Shown here: piece by piece, positions 1 through 8,613 of the stretch
How positions within the stretch are numbered: the first letter of the stretch is position 1
How the letters are laid out: every line of letters begins with the position of its first letter
Assembly (NCBI RefSeq): GCF_000374305.1
Contig: NZ_KB894102.1
Coordinates: 62,001-126,000 of the forward strand
DNA: 64,000 bases
From: Actinomadura flavalba DSM 45200
GTDB lineage: Bacteria > Actinomycetota > Actinomycetes > Streptosporangiales > Streptosporangiaceae
Direction: 5' to 3'
Notes under the pieces: model-generated
Databases searched by the model: none
What the model saw: the letters and a program-made list of their open reading frames with translations, nothing else
What the model was told of the DNA's origin: nothing
Position numbers and translations under genes: made by a program

Positions 1-1
1 G

Positions 2-655
2 CCGCTGCCGGTGCCCGGCCTGGCCGAGCGCCGCCGCGCGGCGAACGTGGACGACATCCACGAGCTGAACCGGATCGCGCTCGCGCACTTCACCGAGCGC
101 GACCCCGAGGCGCTGGCCCGGATGCTCGACGAGCACGTCGACGCCGTCCTGTCGGCGACGTCCGGGCGCGACCCGGAGGAGACCGTGGACTGGATCGGCG
201 GCGCGCAGGTGCCGCTGTGCGGGCTGCTCGCGCACCTGACCAACGAGCTGACGCTGCACGGATACGACATCGCCCGGCGCGCCGGGGCCCCGTGGCCGGT
301 CGATCCGTTCGTGGCGGCGCGGTTCCTGGAGCAGTTCATCATCGGCCTCACCCGGCACGGCCCGGGCGACCTGCTGGCCGGAGGCGGCAAGCCGCGCGAC
401 CGGCCCATCACGGTCGAACTGCACTCCGATCACACCGATCCGGTGACGCTCGTGCTCGCGGACGGGCGGGTCACCGCCGAGGTGCCCGGCCGCACGCCCG
501 ACGTCCGCGTCACGTGCGACCCGACCGCGCTCGTCATGATGCTGTTCGGCATGCGCAGCCGGACGAGCGTGCTGCTCAGCCGCCGGGTCCGGGTGGGCGG
601 GCGGCGGCCGTGGCTGCTGCCGGTCTTCCTGCGGACCGTCCGCGTCCCGTCGTGA
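2..655 (+). CDS. Maleylpyruvate isomerase (MDMPI/DinB-like) family protein, 5' truncated
   Basis: The reading frame is open from base 2, so the true start lies before the window; 217 codons plus the stop are visible. The helix LTNELTLHGYDIARRAG matches the N-terminal metal-binding helix of mycothiol-dependent maleylpyruvate isomerase family proteins, where the His usually coordinates a divalent metal. The C-terminal third (about residues 130-200) looks like the SCP2-like C-terminal domain seen in this family. Known members use mycothiol or other thiols in isomerase or detoxification reactions; the substrate here cannot be told. It is convergent with the LemA-like gene and a hairpin follows its stop. 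Confidence 0.7.
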   Translation, partial: PLPVPGLAERRRAANVDDIHELNRIALAHFTERDPEALARMLDEHVDAVLSATSGRDPEETVDWIGGAQVPLCGLLAHLTNELTLHGYDIARRAGAPWPVDPFVAARFLEQFIIGLTRHGPGDLLAGGGKPRDRPITVELHSDHTDPVTLVLADGRVTAEVPGRTPDVRVTCDPTALVMMLFGMRSRTSVLLSRRVRVGGRRPWLLPVFLRTVRVPS

Positions 656-663
656 CGGCCCGG

Positions 664-692
664 CCCCGGATCGCGGCGGGTCAGATCCGGGG
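664..692 (+). terminator. Hairpin terminator after the first gene
   Basis: Perfect 9-bp inverted repeat (ccccggatc at 664-672, gatccgggg at 684-692) with an 11-base loop, starting 9 bases after the stop of the plus-strand gene. It overlaps the last codons of the convergent minus-strand gene. No U-tract, as is common in GC-rich actinobacteria. Confidence 0.5.
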
Positions 693-1217
693 CGGGTCGT
701 CGTCGATCTCGAAGAACCCCGGCAGCGGGGCGCGCCCGGCCAGCGGCAGGACGCGGATGAGGTACTTGCGGCGCGCGGTGCGGGCCGAGGCGACGGCGTC
801 GTTGTAGAAGTTGCGGGCGTAGACGACCTTGGCGGCGGCGCCGCTCAGCTCGTCCAGCACGGTCACGCCCTCCACGTCGCCGTTGAGGGTGGCGGCGAAG
901 TCGGGCTGGTCGACGACGGCGCGCAGCGCGCGCGACAGGTCGCTCTCGGCGAACTCGCGGCGCTCGGAGTCGGCGGTGCGGGCGCTGTGCGCGGCGGTGG
1001 CCAGGACCAGGCTCGTCGCCGGGTCGAGCAGCCGCGAGGCGGCCAGCTCCAGCGCGACGGCGGCGCGGCGCACCAGCGCGGCGTCCAGCGCGGCGCGGGC
1101 CGTCTCGACGCGGACGTGCAGCCGGTCGAGCCGGGTGGCGCGCCACGACACGTACACGCCGATCAGGAAGACCAGCGCGATCCAGAACAGGACGTCGATG
1201 ATCCAGCCGTAGGTCAT
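681..1217 (-). CDS. LemA-like single-pass membrane protein
   Basis: 178-residue protein with an N-terminal transmembrane segment (about residues 5-25) followed by a helical, Ala-rich body. The segment ARNFYNDAVASART and the ending LAGRAPLPGFFEID resemble the YNDAV motif and tail of LemA-like proteins. Function unknown. It is the last gene of the phosphatidylinositol-mannoside operon: its ATG overlaps the pimA stop by 4 bases, so translation is probably coupled. A role in the cell envelope is inferred only from this context. Confidence 0.6.
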   Translation of the reverse strand: MTYGWIIDVLFWIALVFLIGVYVSWRATRLDRLHVRVETARAALDAALVRRAAVALELAASRLLDPATSLVLATAAHSARTADSERREFAESDLSRALRAVVDQPDFAATLNGDVEGVTVLDELSGAAAKVVYARNFYNDAVASARTARRKYLIRVLPLAGRAPLPGFFEIDDDPPRI

Positions 1218-2359
1218 CGGACCCCCTGCGTCCGGTCGGCGGCGATGACGCCGCCGGCGCCGCCCGCCACGGTCTCGTAGACGCGCAGGACGTCGCGGGC
1301 GACCGACGACCAGTCGTAGTCGCGCACGGCGGTGCGGGCCTCGGCCGAGAGCTGCTTGCGGCGGGCGGAGTCGTCCAGCAGGTCCCCGGCGGCGGCGGCC
1401 AGCGCGGTGGCGTCGCCGACGGGGAACAGGACGCCCGCGCGCCCGCCGCGCAGCACGCGGTCGAACGCCTCGATGTCGCTGGCCAGGATCGGCGCCCCGG
1501 CCGACATCGCCTCGGCGAGCACGATGCCGAAGCTCTCGCCGCCGGTGTTGGGGGCGACGAACACGTCCACCGAGTGGTAGGCGCGGACCTTGTCCTCCTC
1601 GCTGACCAGGCCGAGCGCGACGACGCGGTCGCGCAACTCGGGCGAGACCCGGGACAGGACCTCGTCGACGTCGCCGGGCCCGGCGAGCAGCAGCCGCAGG
1701 CCGGGCCGTTCCCGGCCGAGGATCTCGAACGCGCGCAGCAGCGTCGGCAGGCCCTTGCGGGGCTCGTCCATGCGGCCGAGGAACCCGAGCGCGCCGCCCT
1801 CGCCCGGCCAGCCGGGCAGCGGCTCGGCGGTGGTGTAGCGCTCGGTCGCGACGCCGTTGGGGATGAGCACGGCGTCGCCGCCGAGGTGCTCCACCAGCGT
1901 CGTGCGGGCCGCGACCGACACCGCGATCCGGCCGGTGATCTTCTCCAGCGCCGACCGCAGGATCGGCGCGGTGACCGACACGATGCGCGACTTGTCGTAG
2001 GAGGCGTGGAACGTGCCCACGATGGGGCCGTCGGCCGTCCAGCAGGCCAGCAGGCCGAGCGACGGCGCGGCGGGCTCGTGCACGTGCAGCACGTCGAAGC
2101 CGCCGTCGTTGATCCAGCGCCGGACGCGCGCCGCCGACAGGAACCCGAACGCCAGCCGCGCCACCGACCCGTTGTAGGGGACGGGCACCGCGCGCCCGGC
2201 GGGCACGACGTAGGACGGCAGCGGCGCGTCCTCGTCGGCCGGGGAGATCACCGAGACCTCGTGGCCGTAGCCGATCAGCGCCTCGGCCAGGTCGCGGATG
2301 TGCTGCTGGACGCCGCCGGGGACGTTCCAGGTGTACGGGCAGACGATGCCGATCCTCAC
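1214..2359 (-). CDS. pimA: Phosphatidylinositol alpha-mannosyltransferase PimA
   Basis: 381-residue GT4 glycosyltransferase. The N-terminus MRIGIVCPYTWNVPGGVQQH is the typical start of PimA, with the GGVQ donor/acceptor loop. The C-terminal Rossmann domain has FLGRMDEPRKGLPTLL and the E-x7-E-like stretch ESFGIVLAEAMSAGAPI. Known PimA moves mannose from GDP-mannose to the 2-position of inositol in phosphatidylinositol, the first committed step of PIM synthesis on the cytosolic face of the membrane. It overlaps both neighbours by 4 bases (acyltransferase upstream, LemA-like gene downstream). Confidence 0.9.
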   Translation of the reverse strand: MRIGIVCPYTWNVPGGVQQHIRDLAEALIGYGHEVSVISPADEDAPLPSYVVPAGRAVPVPYNGSVARLAFGFLSAARVRRWINDGGFDVLHVHEPAAPSLGLLACWTADGPIVGTFHASYDKSRIVSVTAPILRSALEKITGRIAVSVAARTTLVEHLGGDAVLIPNGVATERYTTAEPLPGWPGEGGALGFLGRMDEPRKGLPTLLRAFEILGRERPGLRLLLAGPGDVDEVLSRVSPELRDRVVALGLVSEEDKVRAYHSVDVFVAPNTGGESFGIVLAEAMSAGAPILASDIEAFDRVLRGGRAGVLFPVGDATALAAAAGDLLDDSARRKQLSAEARTAVRDYDWSSVARDVLRVYETVAGGAGGVIAADRTQGVR

Positions 2360-3258
2360 GCGGGCCTCTCAGTGAAGTCCGCGACCCAGACGCGCTGGAG
2401 CATGTGCCAGTCCTGCGGGTGCGCGGCGATGCCCGCCGCGAACACGTCCGCGAGATCCTGCGTCATGGCGCGGATCTTGTCCTGCCGCCCGCCGGACTCG
2501 GGAACCGGGATCTCGTCGTGGACGCGGGCGCACCAGTAGTCGCCCTCGTACCAGAGCGTGACCGGGTACAGGGCGGCGCCGGTCTGCACGGCGAGCGCGC
2601 CGGAGACGGCGGGCATCCGCGCGGTCTCGCCGAAGAAGTCGACGTCGATGCCGCCGGCGGTGAGGTCGCGGTCGACGACGAGGCAGACGGGCCGCCCGGC
2701 CCGCAGCCGCTGCGCGAGCCGTCCGTAGGCCGAGGCGCCCCGGTGCGCGAGCACCTCCATGCCCAGGCTCTCGCGGAAGGCGACGAACCGGTCGAACAGC
2801 GACTCGGGCTTGAGGCGTTCGGCGACGGTCGTGAACGGATATCCGCTGTGGACGAGCCACGCCCCGGCCTGCTCGTAGTTGCCCATGTGGGGCAGCGCGA
2901 CGATCGCGCCGCGTCCCGAGTCGAGGGTGGCGAACAGCTTCTCGTGGCCGGTGACGCGCATCTTGCCGAGGATGCGGTCGCGGTCGTACTCGGGGAGCCG
3001 GAAGACCTCCAGCCAGTACCGGAAGTAGGACCGCAGGACCCGCTTGGACAGGACGCGGACCTCGTCGTCCACCTCCTTCTTGCCCAGCACCCGGCACAGG
3101 TTGCGTTCGAGCTGCTGCACGCCGCCGCCGTGCCGCTGCCAGGTGCGGTCGGCCAGGGCGGCGAACACCAGGCGGCCCACGCGCTCGGGCGTCTTGCGGA
3201 CGACGCCCCAGCCGAGCGCGTAGGCGGCGTCGGCGGCCTCGTCGCGCAGCCCGCTCAC
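2356..3258 (-). CDS. Phosphatidylinositol mannoside acyltransferase (PatA-like)
   Basis: 300-residue lysophospholipid acyltransferase-superfamily protein. ALPHMGNYEQAG fits the H-x4-D/E type catalytic motif of HtrB/PatA-type enzymes, and VVDRDLTAGGIDVDFFGE is a second family motif. Known PatA acylates the 6-position of the mannose of PIM1/PIM2. I start it at GTG 3258, which overlaps the pgsA stop by 4 bases (GTGA). A longer in-frame extension to 3459 lies inside pgsA and encodes only Arg-rich out-of-frame residue, so I reject it. Middle gene of the pgsA-patA-pimA-lemA chain. Confidence 0.85.
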   Translation of the reverse strand: MSGLRDEAADAAYALGWGVVRKTPERVGRLVFAALADRTWQRHGGGVQQLERNLCRVLGKKEVDDEVRVLSKRVLRSYFRYWLEVFRLPEYDRDRILGKMRVTGHEKLFATLDSGRGAIVALPHMGNYEQAGAWLVHSGYPFTTVAERLKPESLFDRFVAFRESLGMEVLAHRGASAYGRLAQRLRAGRPVCLVVDRDLTAGGIDVDFFGETARMPAVSGALAVQTGAALYPVTLWYEGDYWCARVHDEIPVPESGGRQDKIRAMTQDLADVFAAGIAAHPQDWHMLQRVWVADFTERPA

Positions 3259-3878
3259 GGCGTGCGCTCCGGCGCGCGGGCGGCGTCGGCGGCCTGCTTC
3301 CACACGGTGTGGAACCGCTGCGCGACGGTGACGGTGCTGAGCGCCGCTAGCACCCAGAGCGCGATCGCGAGGATGAAGGGGACGCCCAGGCCGTGGAAGC
3401 CCGCCGCGACCAGCGCGATGACCAGCCGCTCGGACCGTTCCGCGACGCCGACGTCGCACGTGTAGCCGAGCCCCTCGGCGCGGGCCTTGGCGTAGGAGAC
3501 GACGACGCCGGAGACCAGGCAGTACAGCGCCAGGCCCGCCAGGACGGTCTCCCCGTCGCGGTTCAGGCCGATCATGAGCCCGGCGAAGATGGCGGCGTCG
3601 GCGACGCGGTCCATGGTGGAGTCCAGGAAGGCGCCGAACTTGGAGATCTTGCCGGTGACGCGGGCCACGGCGCCGTCGAGCATGTCGAACAGCACGAACG
3701 CGGTGATCACCATCGTGCCCCAGAAGTACTCGCCGCGCGGGAAGAACCCGAGGGCCCCGGCGACGACGCCCACCGTCCCGACGACCGTGATCACGTTCGG
3801 GGACAGTCCGGTGCGTGCGACCGCCCGGCCGACCGGGGTCAGGACACGGCCCAGCGCGGGCCGCAGAGACTTGAGCAT
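3255..3878 (-). CDS. pgsA: CDP-alcohol phosphatidyltransferase (phosphatidylinositol phosphate synthase type)
   Basis: 207-residue membrane protein with about six hydrophobic segments. The family signature D-x2-DG-x2-AR-x8-G-x3-D-x3-D is complete (DMLDGAVAR, then G, FLDSTMDR). In mycobacteria the equivalent enzyme joins CDP-diacylglycerol and inositol 1-phosphate to make phosphatidylinositol phosphate, the precursor of PIMs. It heads a four-gene minus-strand operon with 4-base overlaps throughout. A clear ribosome site (GGAAAGGAAG) precedes ATG 3878. Confidence 0.85.
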   Translation of the reverse strand: MLKSLRPALGRVLTPVGRAVARTGLSPNVITVVGTVGVVAGALGFFPRGEYFWGTMVITAFVLFDMLDGAVARVTGKISKFGAFLDSTMDRVADAAIFAGLMIGLNRDGETVLAGLALYCLVSGVVVSYAKARAEGLGYTCDVGVAERSERLVIALVAAGFHGLGVPFILAIALWVLAALSTVTVAQRFHTVWKQAADAARAPERTP

Positions 3879-4068
3879 TACTTCCTTTCCGGGGGCCGGG
3901 CCGCTTACCCGGCGGCGCTCATCGTAGTGCTCCCCCGCGTCGTGAGTGATCAGCGGCGCAGCCCGCCGCCCCTTGTGCTCGGGCGCGGTCCGGTCAAGGC
4001 TGGACGTACGCGTGTGATGTCGGTCACGTCACGGTGCGGGCCGGCTCCCCCAAGCCGAGGAGGCAACG

Positions 4069-6198
4069 ATGGCGGACAGAGGAGGCCCCGGCGGGGCACC
4101 GGCGGCCGGCGAGCCCGGGGCGGTGCGCAACGTCGTGCTGATCGGCCCCTCCGGAACGGGCAAGACGACGCTGGCCGAGGCGCTGCTCGCCGCGACCGGC
4201 ACGGTGCCGCGCGCGGGCCGCGTCGAGGACGGCACCACCGTCGCGGACTTCGACGAGGCCGAGATCCGGCGGCACCGGTCGGTGAACCTGGCGCTCACGC
4301 CGTTCGAGCACGGCGGCGTCAAGGTCAACCTGATCGACACGCCCGGCTACCCCGACTTCGTCGGTGACCTGCGGGCCGGGCTGCGCGCGGCCGACGCGGC
4401 GCTGTTCGTCGTGTCGGCGGTGGACGGCGTGGACGGGCAGACGCGGCTGCTGTGGGAGGAGTGCGCGGCCGTCGGCATGCCGCGCGCCGTCGTCATCACC
4501 AAGATCGACCAGCGCCGCGGCGACTTCGCCGCCGCCATGGCCGCGTGCCAGGAGACGTTCGGCGAGGGCGTCGTGCCGCTCTACTACCCGCTGCCGGGCG
4601 ACCGGCTGATCGGGCTGCTCACCGGCCGCTGCCTGGACTACTCCGGCGGGAGCCGGGTGGAGTGCGCGCCCGACCCGGAGCGGTCGGACGAGGTGGAGGA
4701 GCGGCGGGCCACGCTCATCGAGGCGATCATCCAGGAGAGCGAGGACGAGTCGCTCATGGACCGCTATCTCGCCGGTGAGGACCTGGACGTCAAGGCACTC
4801 ATCACCGACCTGGAGACGGCCGTCGCGCGCGGCGCGTTCCACCCCGTGCTGACGACGTCGGTCCCGCACGGCGACCGGGCGGGGCCGGTCGTCGGGATGG
4901 CCGAGCTGCTGGAGGTCGTCACGCAGGCGTTCCCGTCGCCGCCCGAGCATCCCGTGCCGCCCGTCACCGGGATCACCGGCGGCGCCCGCCGCGCGGTGTC
5001 CTGCGACCCGGACGGGCCGCTGGTCGCCGAGGTCGTCAAGACCACCACCGACCCCTACGTCGGGCGGATCTCGCTGGTGCGGGTGTTCTCCGGGACGCTG
5101 CGCCCGGACATGCTCGTGCACGTCTCCGGGCACGGCCTGGCGGAGCGCGGCCACGCCGACCACGACGTGGACGAGCGCGTCGGCGCGCTGACCTCGCCGC
5201 TCGGCAGGCGGCAGCGGCTCGTCGGGTCGTGCGCGGCCGGGGACATCTGCGCGGTGGCGCGGCTGACGCGGGCCGAGACCGGGGACACGCTGTCGGACCC
5301 GGGCGAGCCGCTGCTGATGGCGCCGTGGCCGATGCCCGAGCCGCTGCTGCCGGTGGCGGTGCGCGCCGCGTCCACGACCGACGAGGACAAGCTCGGCCAG
5401 GCGCTGGCGCGGCTCGTCGCCGAGGACCCGACGCTGCGGCTGGAGAACAACCCCGAGACGCACCAGCTCGTGCTGTGGTGCCTGGGCGAGACGCAGGCCG
5501 ACGTGCTGGTGGAGCGGCTGGCGTCCCGGCACGGCGTCACCGTCGAGCGGGAGGAGCTGCGGGTCGCGCTGCGCGAGACGTTCGGCGCGCCCGCCACCGG
5601 GGTGGGACGGCACGTCAAGCAGAGCGGCGGGCACGGCCAGTACGCCGTGTGTGCGATCGACGTGGAGCCGCTGCCCGCCGGGGAGGGGTTCGAGTTCGCC
5701 GACCGGGTCGTCGGCGGGGTCGTGCCGCGCCAGTTCATCCCGTCGGTGGAGAAGGGCGTCCGGCAGCAGATGGAGCGCGGCGTGCTGGCCGGGCATCCCG
5801 TGGTGGACGTCCGGGTCGTGCTGCACGACGGCAAGCACCATCCCGTCGACTCCTCGGACATGGCGTTCCAGACGGCGGGCGCGCTGGCGCTGCGCGACGC
5901 GGCGGGCCGGGCGCCGATGCTGCTGCTGGAGCCGGTGGACGACGTCGCGGTGCTGGTGACCGACGAGTACGTCGGCGCCGTCATGTCCGACCTGACCGGG
6001 CGGCGGGGCCGCGTCCTCGGCTCGGAGACGATCGCGGGCGGCCGGACGCTGGTCCGCGCCGAGGTGCCGGAGCTGGAGATCGTCCGGTACGCCGTGGACC
6101 TGCGGTCGCTGTCGCAGGGCACCGGCTCGTTCCGCCGCTCGTTCCTGCGGTACGAACCCCTGCCGACGCACCTGGCCGGGCGCGTGCCGTCCGGCTAG
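4069..6198 (+). CDS. Elongation factor G-like protein (EF-G2 type)
   Basis: 709-residue translational GTPase. G1 is GPSGTGKTT (about residues 25-33), G3 DTPGYPDF, and G4 is TKID rather than the canonical NKxD. The order of domains (G, II, III, IV, V) is that of EF-G; domain IV has GVGRHVKQSGGHGQYAV. Actinobacteria carry a canonical fusA in the ribosomal operon and a second divergent copy like this one (mycobacterial fusA2 type), whose role is unclear and which may lack ribosome-dependent GTPase activity. GAGGAGGC lies just before ATG 4069. It stands alone, inserted between the HIT/DCC genes and the PIM operon, and ends convergently on a shared CTAG. Confidence 0.85.
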   Translation: MADRGGPGGAPAAGEPGAVRNVVLIGPSGTGKTTLAEALLAATGTVPRAGRVEDGTTVADFDEAEIRRHRSVNLALTPFEHGGVKVNLIDTPGYPDFVGDLRAGLRAADAALFVVSAVDGVDGQTRLLWEECAAVGMPRAVVITKIDQRRGDFAAAMAACQETFGEGVVPLYYPLPGDRLIGLLTGRCLDYSGGSRVECAPDPERSDEVEERRATLIEAIIQESEDESLMDRYLAGEDLDVKALITDLETAVARGAFHPVLTTSVPHGDRAGPVVGMAELLEVVTQAFPSPPEHPVPPVTGITGGARRAVSCDPDGPLVAEVVKTTTDPYVGRISLVRVFSGTLRPDMLVHVSGHGLAERGHADHDVDERVGALTSPLGRRQRLVGSCAAGDICAVARLTRAETGDTLSDPGEPLLMAPWPMPEPLLPVAVRAASTTDEDKLGQALARLVAEDPTLRLENNPETHQLVLWCLGETQADVLVERLASRHGVTVEREELRVALRETFGAPATGVGRHVKQSGGHGQYAVCAIDVEPLPAGEGFEFADRVVGGVVPRQFIPSVEKGVRQQMERGVLAGHPVVDVRVVLHDGKHHPVDSSDMAFQTAGALALRDAAGRAPMLLLEPVDDVAVLVTDEYVGAVMSDLTGRRGRVLGSETIAGGRTLVRAEVPELEIVRYAVDLRSLSQGTGSFRRSFLRYEPLPTHLAGRVPSG

Positions 6199-6575
6199 CG
6201 CCGGTCGTCCGGGGGCAGCGCGCAGGCCGGGGTGCCGCCGGGCAGCCTGCCCCGGTTGGCGGCGACGAGGCGGTACACGCCGAGCGCCAGCCACGACACC
6301 GGCGGCACCCGCAGCAGCAGCCCGAGCGGGCGCCACACCCCTCCGGCGCCGACGAGCAGCCGCGCCACGGCCTGCGCCGCCCCGCTCACCCGCCCGGACG
6401 CGTCCACGTACAGCAGTTCGCGGGCCGCGCGCTCGCGCGGGACGCCGAGCGCGGCCAGGTCGGCGCGCTGGTAGGGGACGATCGCGGCCGGGGTCGGGAC
6501 GCGGCGCCGCACGAACCCCACCGACGACGTGCAGAAACCGCAGTCGCCGTCGAACACCAGGACCGGCCGCGCCAT
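6195..6575 (-). CDS. DCC family (DUF393) thiol-disulfide oxidoreductase-like protein
   Basis: 126 residues. The N-terminus VLVFDGDCGFCTSSV holds the D-x-DCxxC motif that names the DCC family; a conserved YQRADL-type segment and a hydrophobic C-terminal half (about residues 75-105) follow. The family is predicted to have a redox-active CxxC, but no reaction is established. ATG 6575 lies 2 bases after the HIT gene stop, so the two are co-transcribed. Its TAG stop is the reverse complement of the EF-G2 TAG stop (shared CTAG 6195-6198). Confidence 0.8.
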   Translation of the reverse strand: MARPVLVFDGDCGFCTSSVGFVRRRVPTPAAIVPYQRADLAALGVPRERAARELLYVDASGRVSGAAQAVARLLVGAGGVWRPLGLLLRVPPVSWLALGVYRLVAANRGRLPGGTPACALPPDDRR

Positions 6576-6577
6576 GC

Positions 6578-7171
6578 TCAGACCCCCTCGGGCCACGCGT
6601 CGGCCAGCAGCCGCCGCGTGTCGGCCAGCAGTTGCGGCAGCACCTTGGTGTGCCCCACCACCGGCATGAAGTTGGTGTCGCCGCCCCAGCGCGGCACCAC
6701 GTGCTGGTGCAGGTGCGCCGCGATGCCCGCGCCCGCGACCTGCCCCAGGTTCATGCCCACGTTGAAGCCCTGCGCACCGCTGGCCTTGCGCAGCGCGCCG
6801 AGGGCGCGGCGGGTCAGCACGGCCAGCTCGGTGTACTCGGCCTCGTCCAGCTCGGAGTAGTCGGCGACGTGCCGGTACGGGACGACCATCAGATGCCCCG
6901 AGTTGTACGGATACAGGTTGAGGACCGCGAACACCGCCGTGCCGCGCGCGACGATCAGGCCCTCCTCGTCGGACATGGCCGGGATCTCGCAGAACGGGCA
7001 GCCGTCCTCGGAGCCGCTGCCGCGAGGCTTGTTCTCGCCCTTGATGTAGGCCATCCGGTGCGGCGTCCAGAGCCGCTGGAAGTTGTCCGGGGAGCCGGCG
7101 CCGCGCTGTTCCTCGACCCCGGCGTCCTCGCGCGCCTCCTGCACCACGGGCTTCTCCGGCTCTACGCTCAA
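6578..7171 (-). CDS. HIT domain nucleotide hydrolase/phosphorylase
   Basis: 197 residues. The histidine-triad motif HLHQHVVPRW (about residues 157-166) is complete. CPFCEI near residue 59 is one half of the zinc or structural Cys pair common in actinobacterial HIT proteins of the Ap4A phosphorylase-like group. The N-terminal 25 residues are acidic and probably disordered. In many actinobacteria a HIT gene sits directly upstream of pgsA, pimA and relatives; here EF-G2, facing the other way, separates them. Probable role: cleavage of dinucleoside polyphosphates or AMP conjugates. Confidence 0.8.
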   Translation of the reverse strand: MSVEPEKPVVQEAREDAGVEEQRGAGSPDNFQRLWTPHRMAYIKGENKPRGSGSEDGCPFCEIPAMSDEEGLIVARGTAVFAVLNLYPYNSGHLMVVPYRHVADYSELDEAEYTELAVLTRRALGALRKASGAQGFNVGMNLGQVAGAGIAAHLHQHVVPRWGGDTNFMPVVGHTKVLPQLLADTRRLLADAWPEGV

Positions 7172-7302
7172 GGCGGCGCTCTCCTTTGCTCACGGCCTGA
7201 CCAGCAGCATAGAAGAGCGCGGCCGTGCTCCCTGCGGCAGGGAGGCCGCTCCCCCGCCCTCCCGCGCCGGATCGTGTCGATACCCCGTGGAGACCCGCAC
7301 CG

Positions 7303-7899
7303 ATGACCGACTATGAGCAGGGCCGATCCGGCGGCGAGGGTTCCCCGCCCGACCTCGGCGCCCTTCCGTACCACGCGGGACGCTCCCCCGGGGCGCCCGC
7401 CCCGCTGCCGCCGCTGCTGACACCGCCCGCCGATCCGCCGCCGGGCGGACCGACGCCCGGCGGGCCGACGCCCGGCTTCGGGACGCCGCTGTCCGCGCCG
7501 CCGCCCGTGACCGTCCCGCCGCCGCGCCTGGGCGCGGCGGGCGAGCGGCCCGCCGCCGCGGACGGTGTGCCGGGCCGCATCACGATCGACGACGAGGTCA
7601 TCGAGAAGATCGCGCTGCTGGCCGCGCAGGAGATCGCGGGCGTCATCGCCGTCGAGGGCCGGGCCGGGTCCGGCGGCGCGGCGGCCGGTGAGCGGCGCGC
7701 GCCCGTCCGGGTCCGCACCCACGACGACCAGGTGTCGCTGGACCTGGCGCTGACCGTCGAGTACGGGAGCGTCGTCCTGGACGTGGCCACGATCGTCCGG
7801 GCGAACGTGGCCCGGGTGGTGGGCCGGATGCTCGGGATGCGGGTCGAGGCGGTGAACGTCGCGGTCGAGGACGTCCGGCTGCCCGGCTCCCCCGCCTAG
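7303..7899 (+). CDS. Asp23/Gls24 family envelope stress protein
   Basis: 198 residues. The N-terminal half (about residues 1-85) is a low-complexity Pro/Gly-rich linker. The C-terminal half, from ITIDDEVIEKIALLAAQEI to MLGMRVEAVNVAVEDVRL, is the Asp23/Gls24 (DUF322) domain. I chose ATG 7303 because GGAG lies 10 bases upstream and the upstream extension is Arg/Pro-rich with no family similarity. Family members associate with the membrane and respond to alkaline or envelope stress; the role here is not known. Convergent with the next gene on a shared CTAG. Confidence 0.75.
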   Translation: MTDYEQGRSGGEGSPPDLGALPYHAGRSPGAPAPLPPLLTPPADPPPGGPTPGGPTPGFGTPLSAPPPVTVPPPRLGAAGERPAAADGVPGRITIDDEVIEKIALLAAQEIAGVIAVEGRAGSGGAAAGERRAPVRVRTHDDQVSLDLALTVEYGSVVLDVATIVRANVARVVGRMLGMRVEAVNVAVEDVRLPGSPA

Positions 7900-8507
7900 G
7901 CGCCGGGGCGGGCGGCGCAGGTGGCGCCGCCGCCCCCGCCGGGGGCGACCGTCGTCAGCGTCACCGACTCGACCTCGGTGACCATGACCCCGGCGAAGGA
8001 GAACGTCCTGGTCTGGCCCTTACGGACCATCTCCATCTGCTGCTGCGGGGACTTGCCGCGCAGCGTGACCAGGACGCGGGCCGCCACGTTGTCCTGCGGC
8101 TTCACGACGACCTCCAGGCCGCCCGCGCCCGGCCGGTAGATCGCGACGCCGTCGGCGCACGGCGTCCCGCCGCTGCCGCCGCCGTTCGGCTGCGGGATCT
8201 GCGGGCCCGAGCCGTCGTCGCCCGGCGGCTGCTGCGGCGCCCCGGACGGCTGCCCGGAGGGCTGGCCCGGGGGGACGGTCTGCGGCGCGGGATTCGTCGG
8301 GACCGTGCCGGGGACCTGCCCGGGAACCTGGCCCTGCGGGACCTGGCCGGGCGTCGGGTTCACGGCCGCCCGGGAGCCGCCCGGGTCGTCCAGCAGCGGG
8401 AGCAGCAGCACACCGATCGCGGCGACCACCAGGAGCAGCGCCCCTCCGTAGCCGAGGAACCGCCACCAGGGCGAGCCTCCGGTACCGGCGGGCCTGCTGG
8501 ACTTCAT
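7896..8507 (-). CDS. Proline-rich membrane-anchored protein of unknown function
   Basis: 203 residues from ATG 8507. Residues about 17-38 (FLGYGGALLLVVAAIGVLLL) form one transmembrane segment. A Pro/Gly/Gln-rich spacer with repeated PGQVP and QPSG units covers about residues 45-110. The small C-terminal domain has two Cys residues. The topology suggests a globular domain held outside the membrane by a flexible stalk. I do not recognise the family. It lies downstream of thrS but behind a strong hairpin, so it is probably transcribed on its own. Confidence 0.65.
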   Translation of the reverse strand: MKSSRPAGTGGSPWWRFLGYGGALLLVVAAIGVLLLPLLDDPGGSRAAVNPTPGQVPQGQVPGQVPGTVPTNPAPQTVPPGQPSGQPSGAPQQPPGDDGSGPQIPQPNGGGSGGTPCADGVAIYRPGAGGLEVVVKPQDNVAARVLVTLRGKSPQQQMEMVRKGQTRTFSFAGVMVTEVESVTLTTVAPGGGGGATCAARPGA

Positions 8508-8569
8508 GCGTGCTGTCTCCCGGTTCGTGGCGTGACCGCCGAGGCTACCAAGACGGGGCAAGCCACCCG

Positions 8570-8603
8570 GATCGCCCCGAGCCCGCGCGGGTCCGGGGCG
8601 ATC
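8570..8603 (-). terminator. thrS terminator hairpin
   Basis: Perfect 10-bp inverted repeat (gatcgccccg at 8570-8579, cggggcgatc at 8594-8603) with a self-complementary gcccgcgcgg core in the loop, 10 bases beyond the thrS stop codon. Confidence 0.7.
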
Positions 8604-8613
8604 ACGGGCGGGA

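Noticed and set aside
3258..3459. N-terminal extension of the PIM acyltransferase
   Set aside because: The extra 67 residues lie inside pgsA in another frame and are Arg-rich; GTG 3258 gives the family start and a 4-base operon overlap.
4024..6336. A 770-residue minus-strand open frame opposite EF-G2
   Set aside because: Low-complexity Arg/His/Pro residue with no motif; EF-G2 explains the region.
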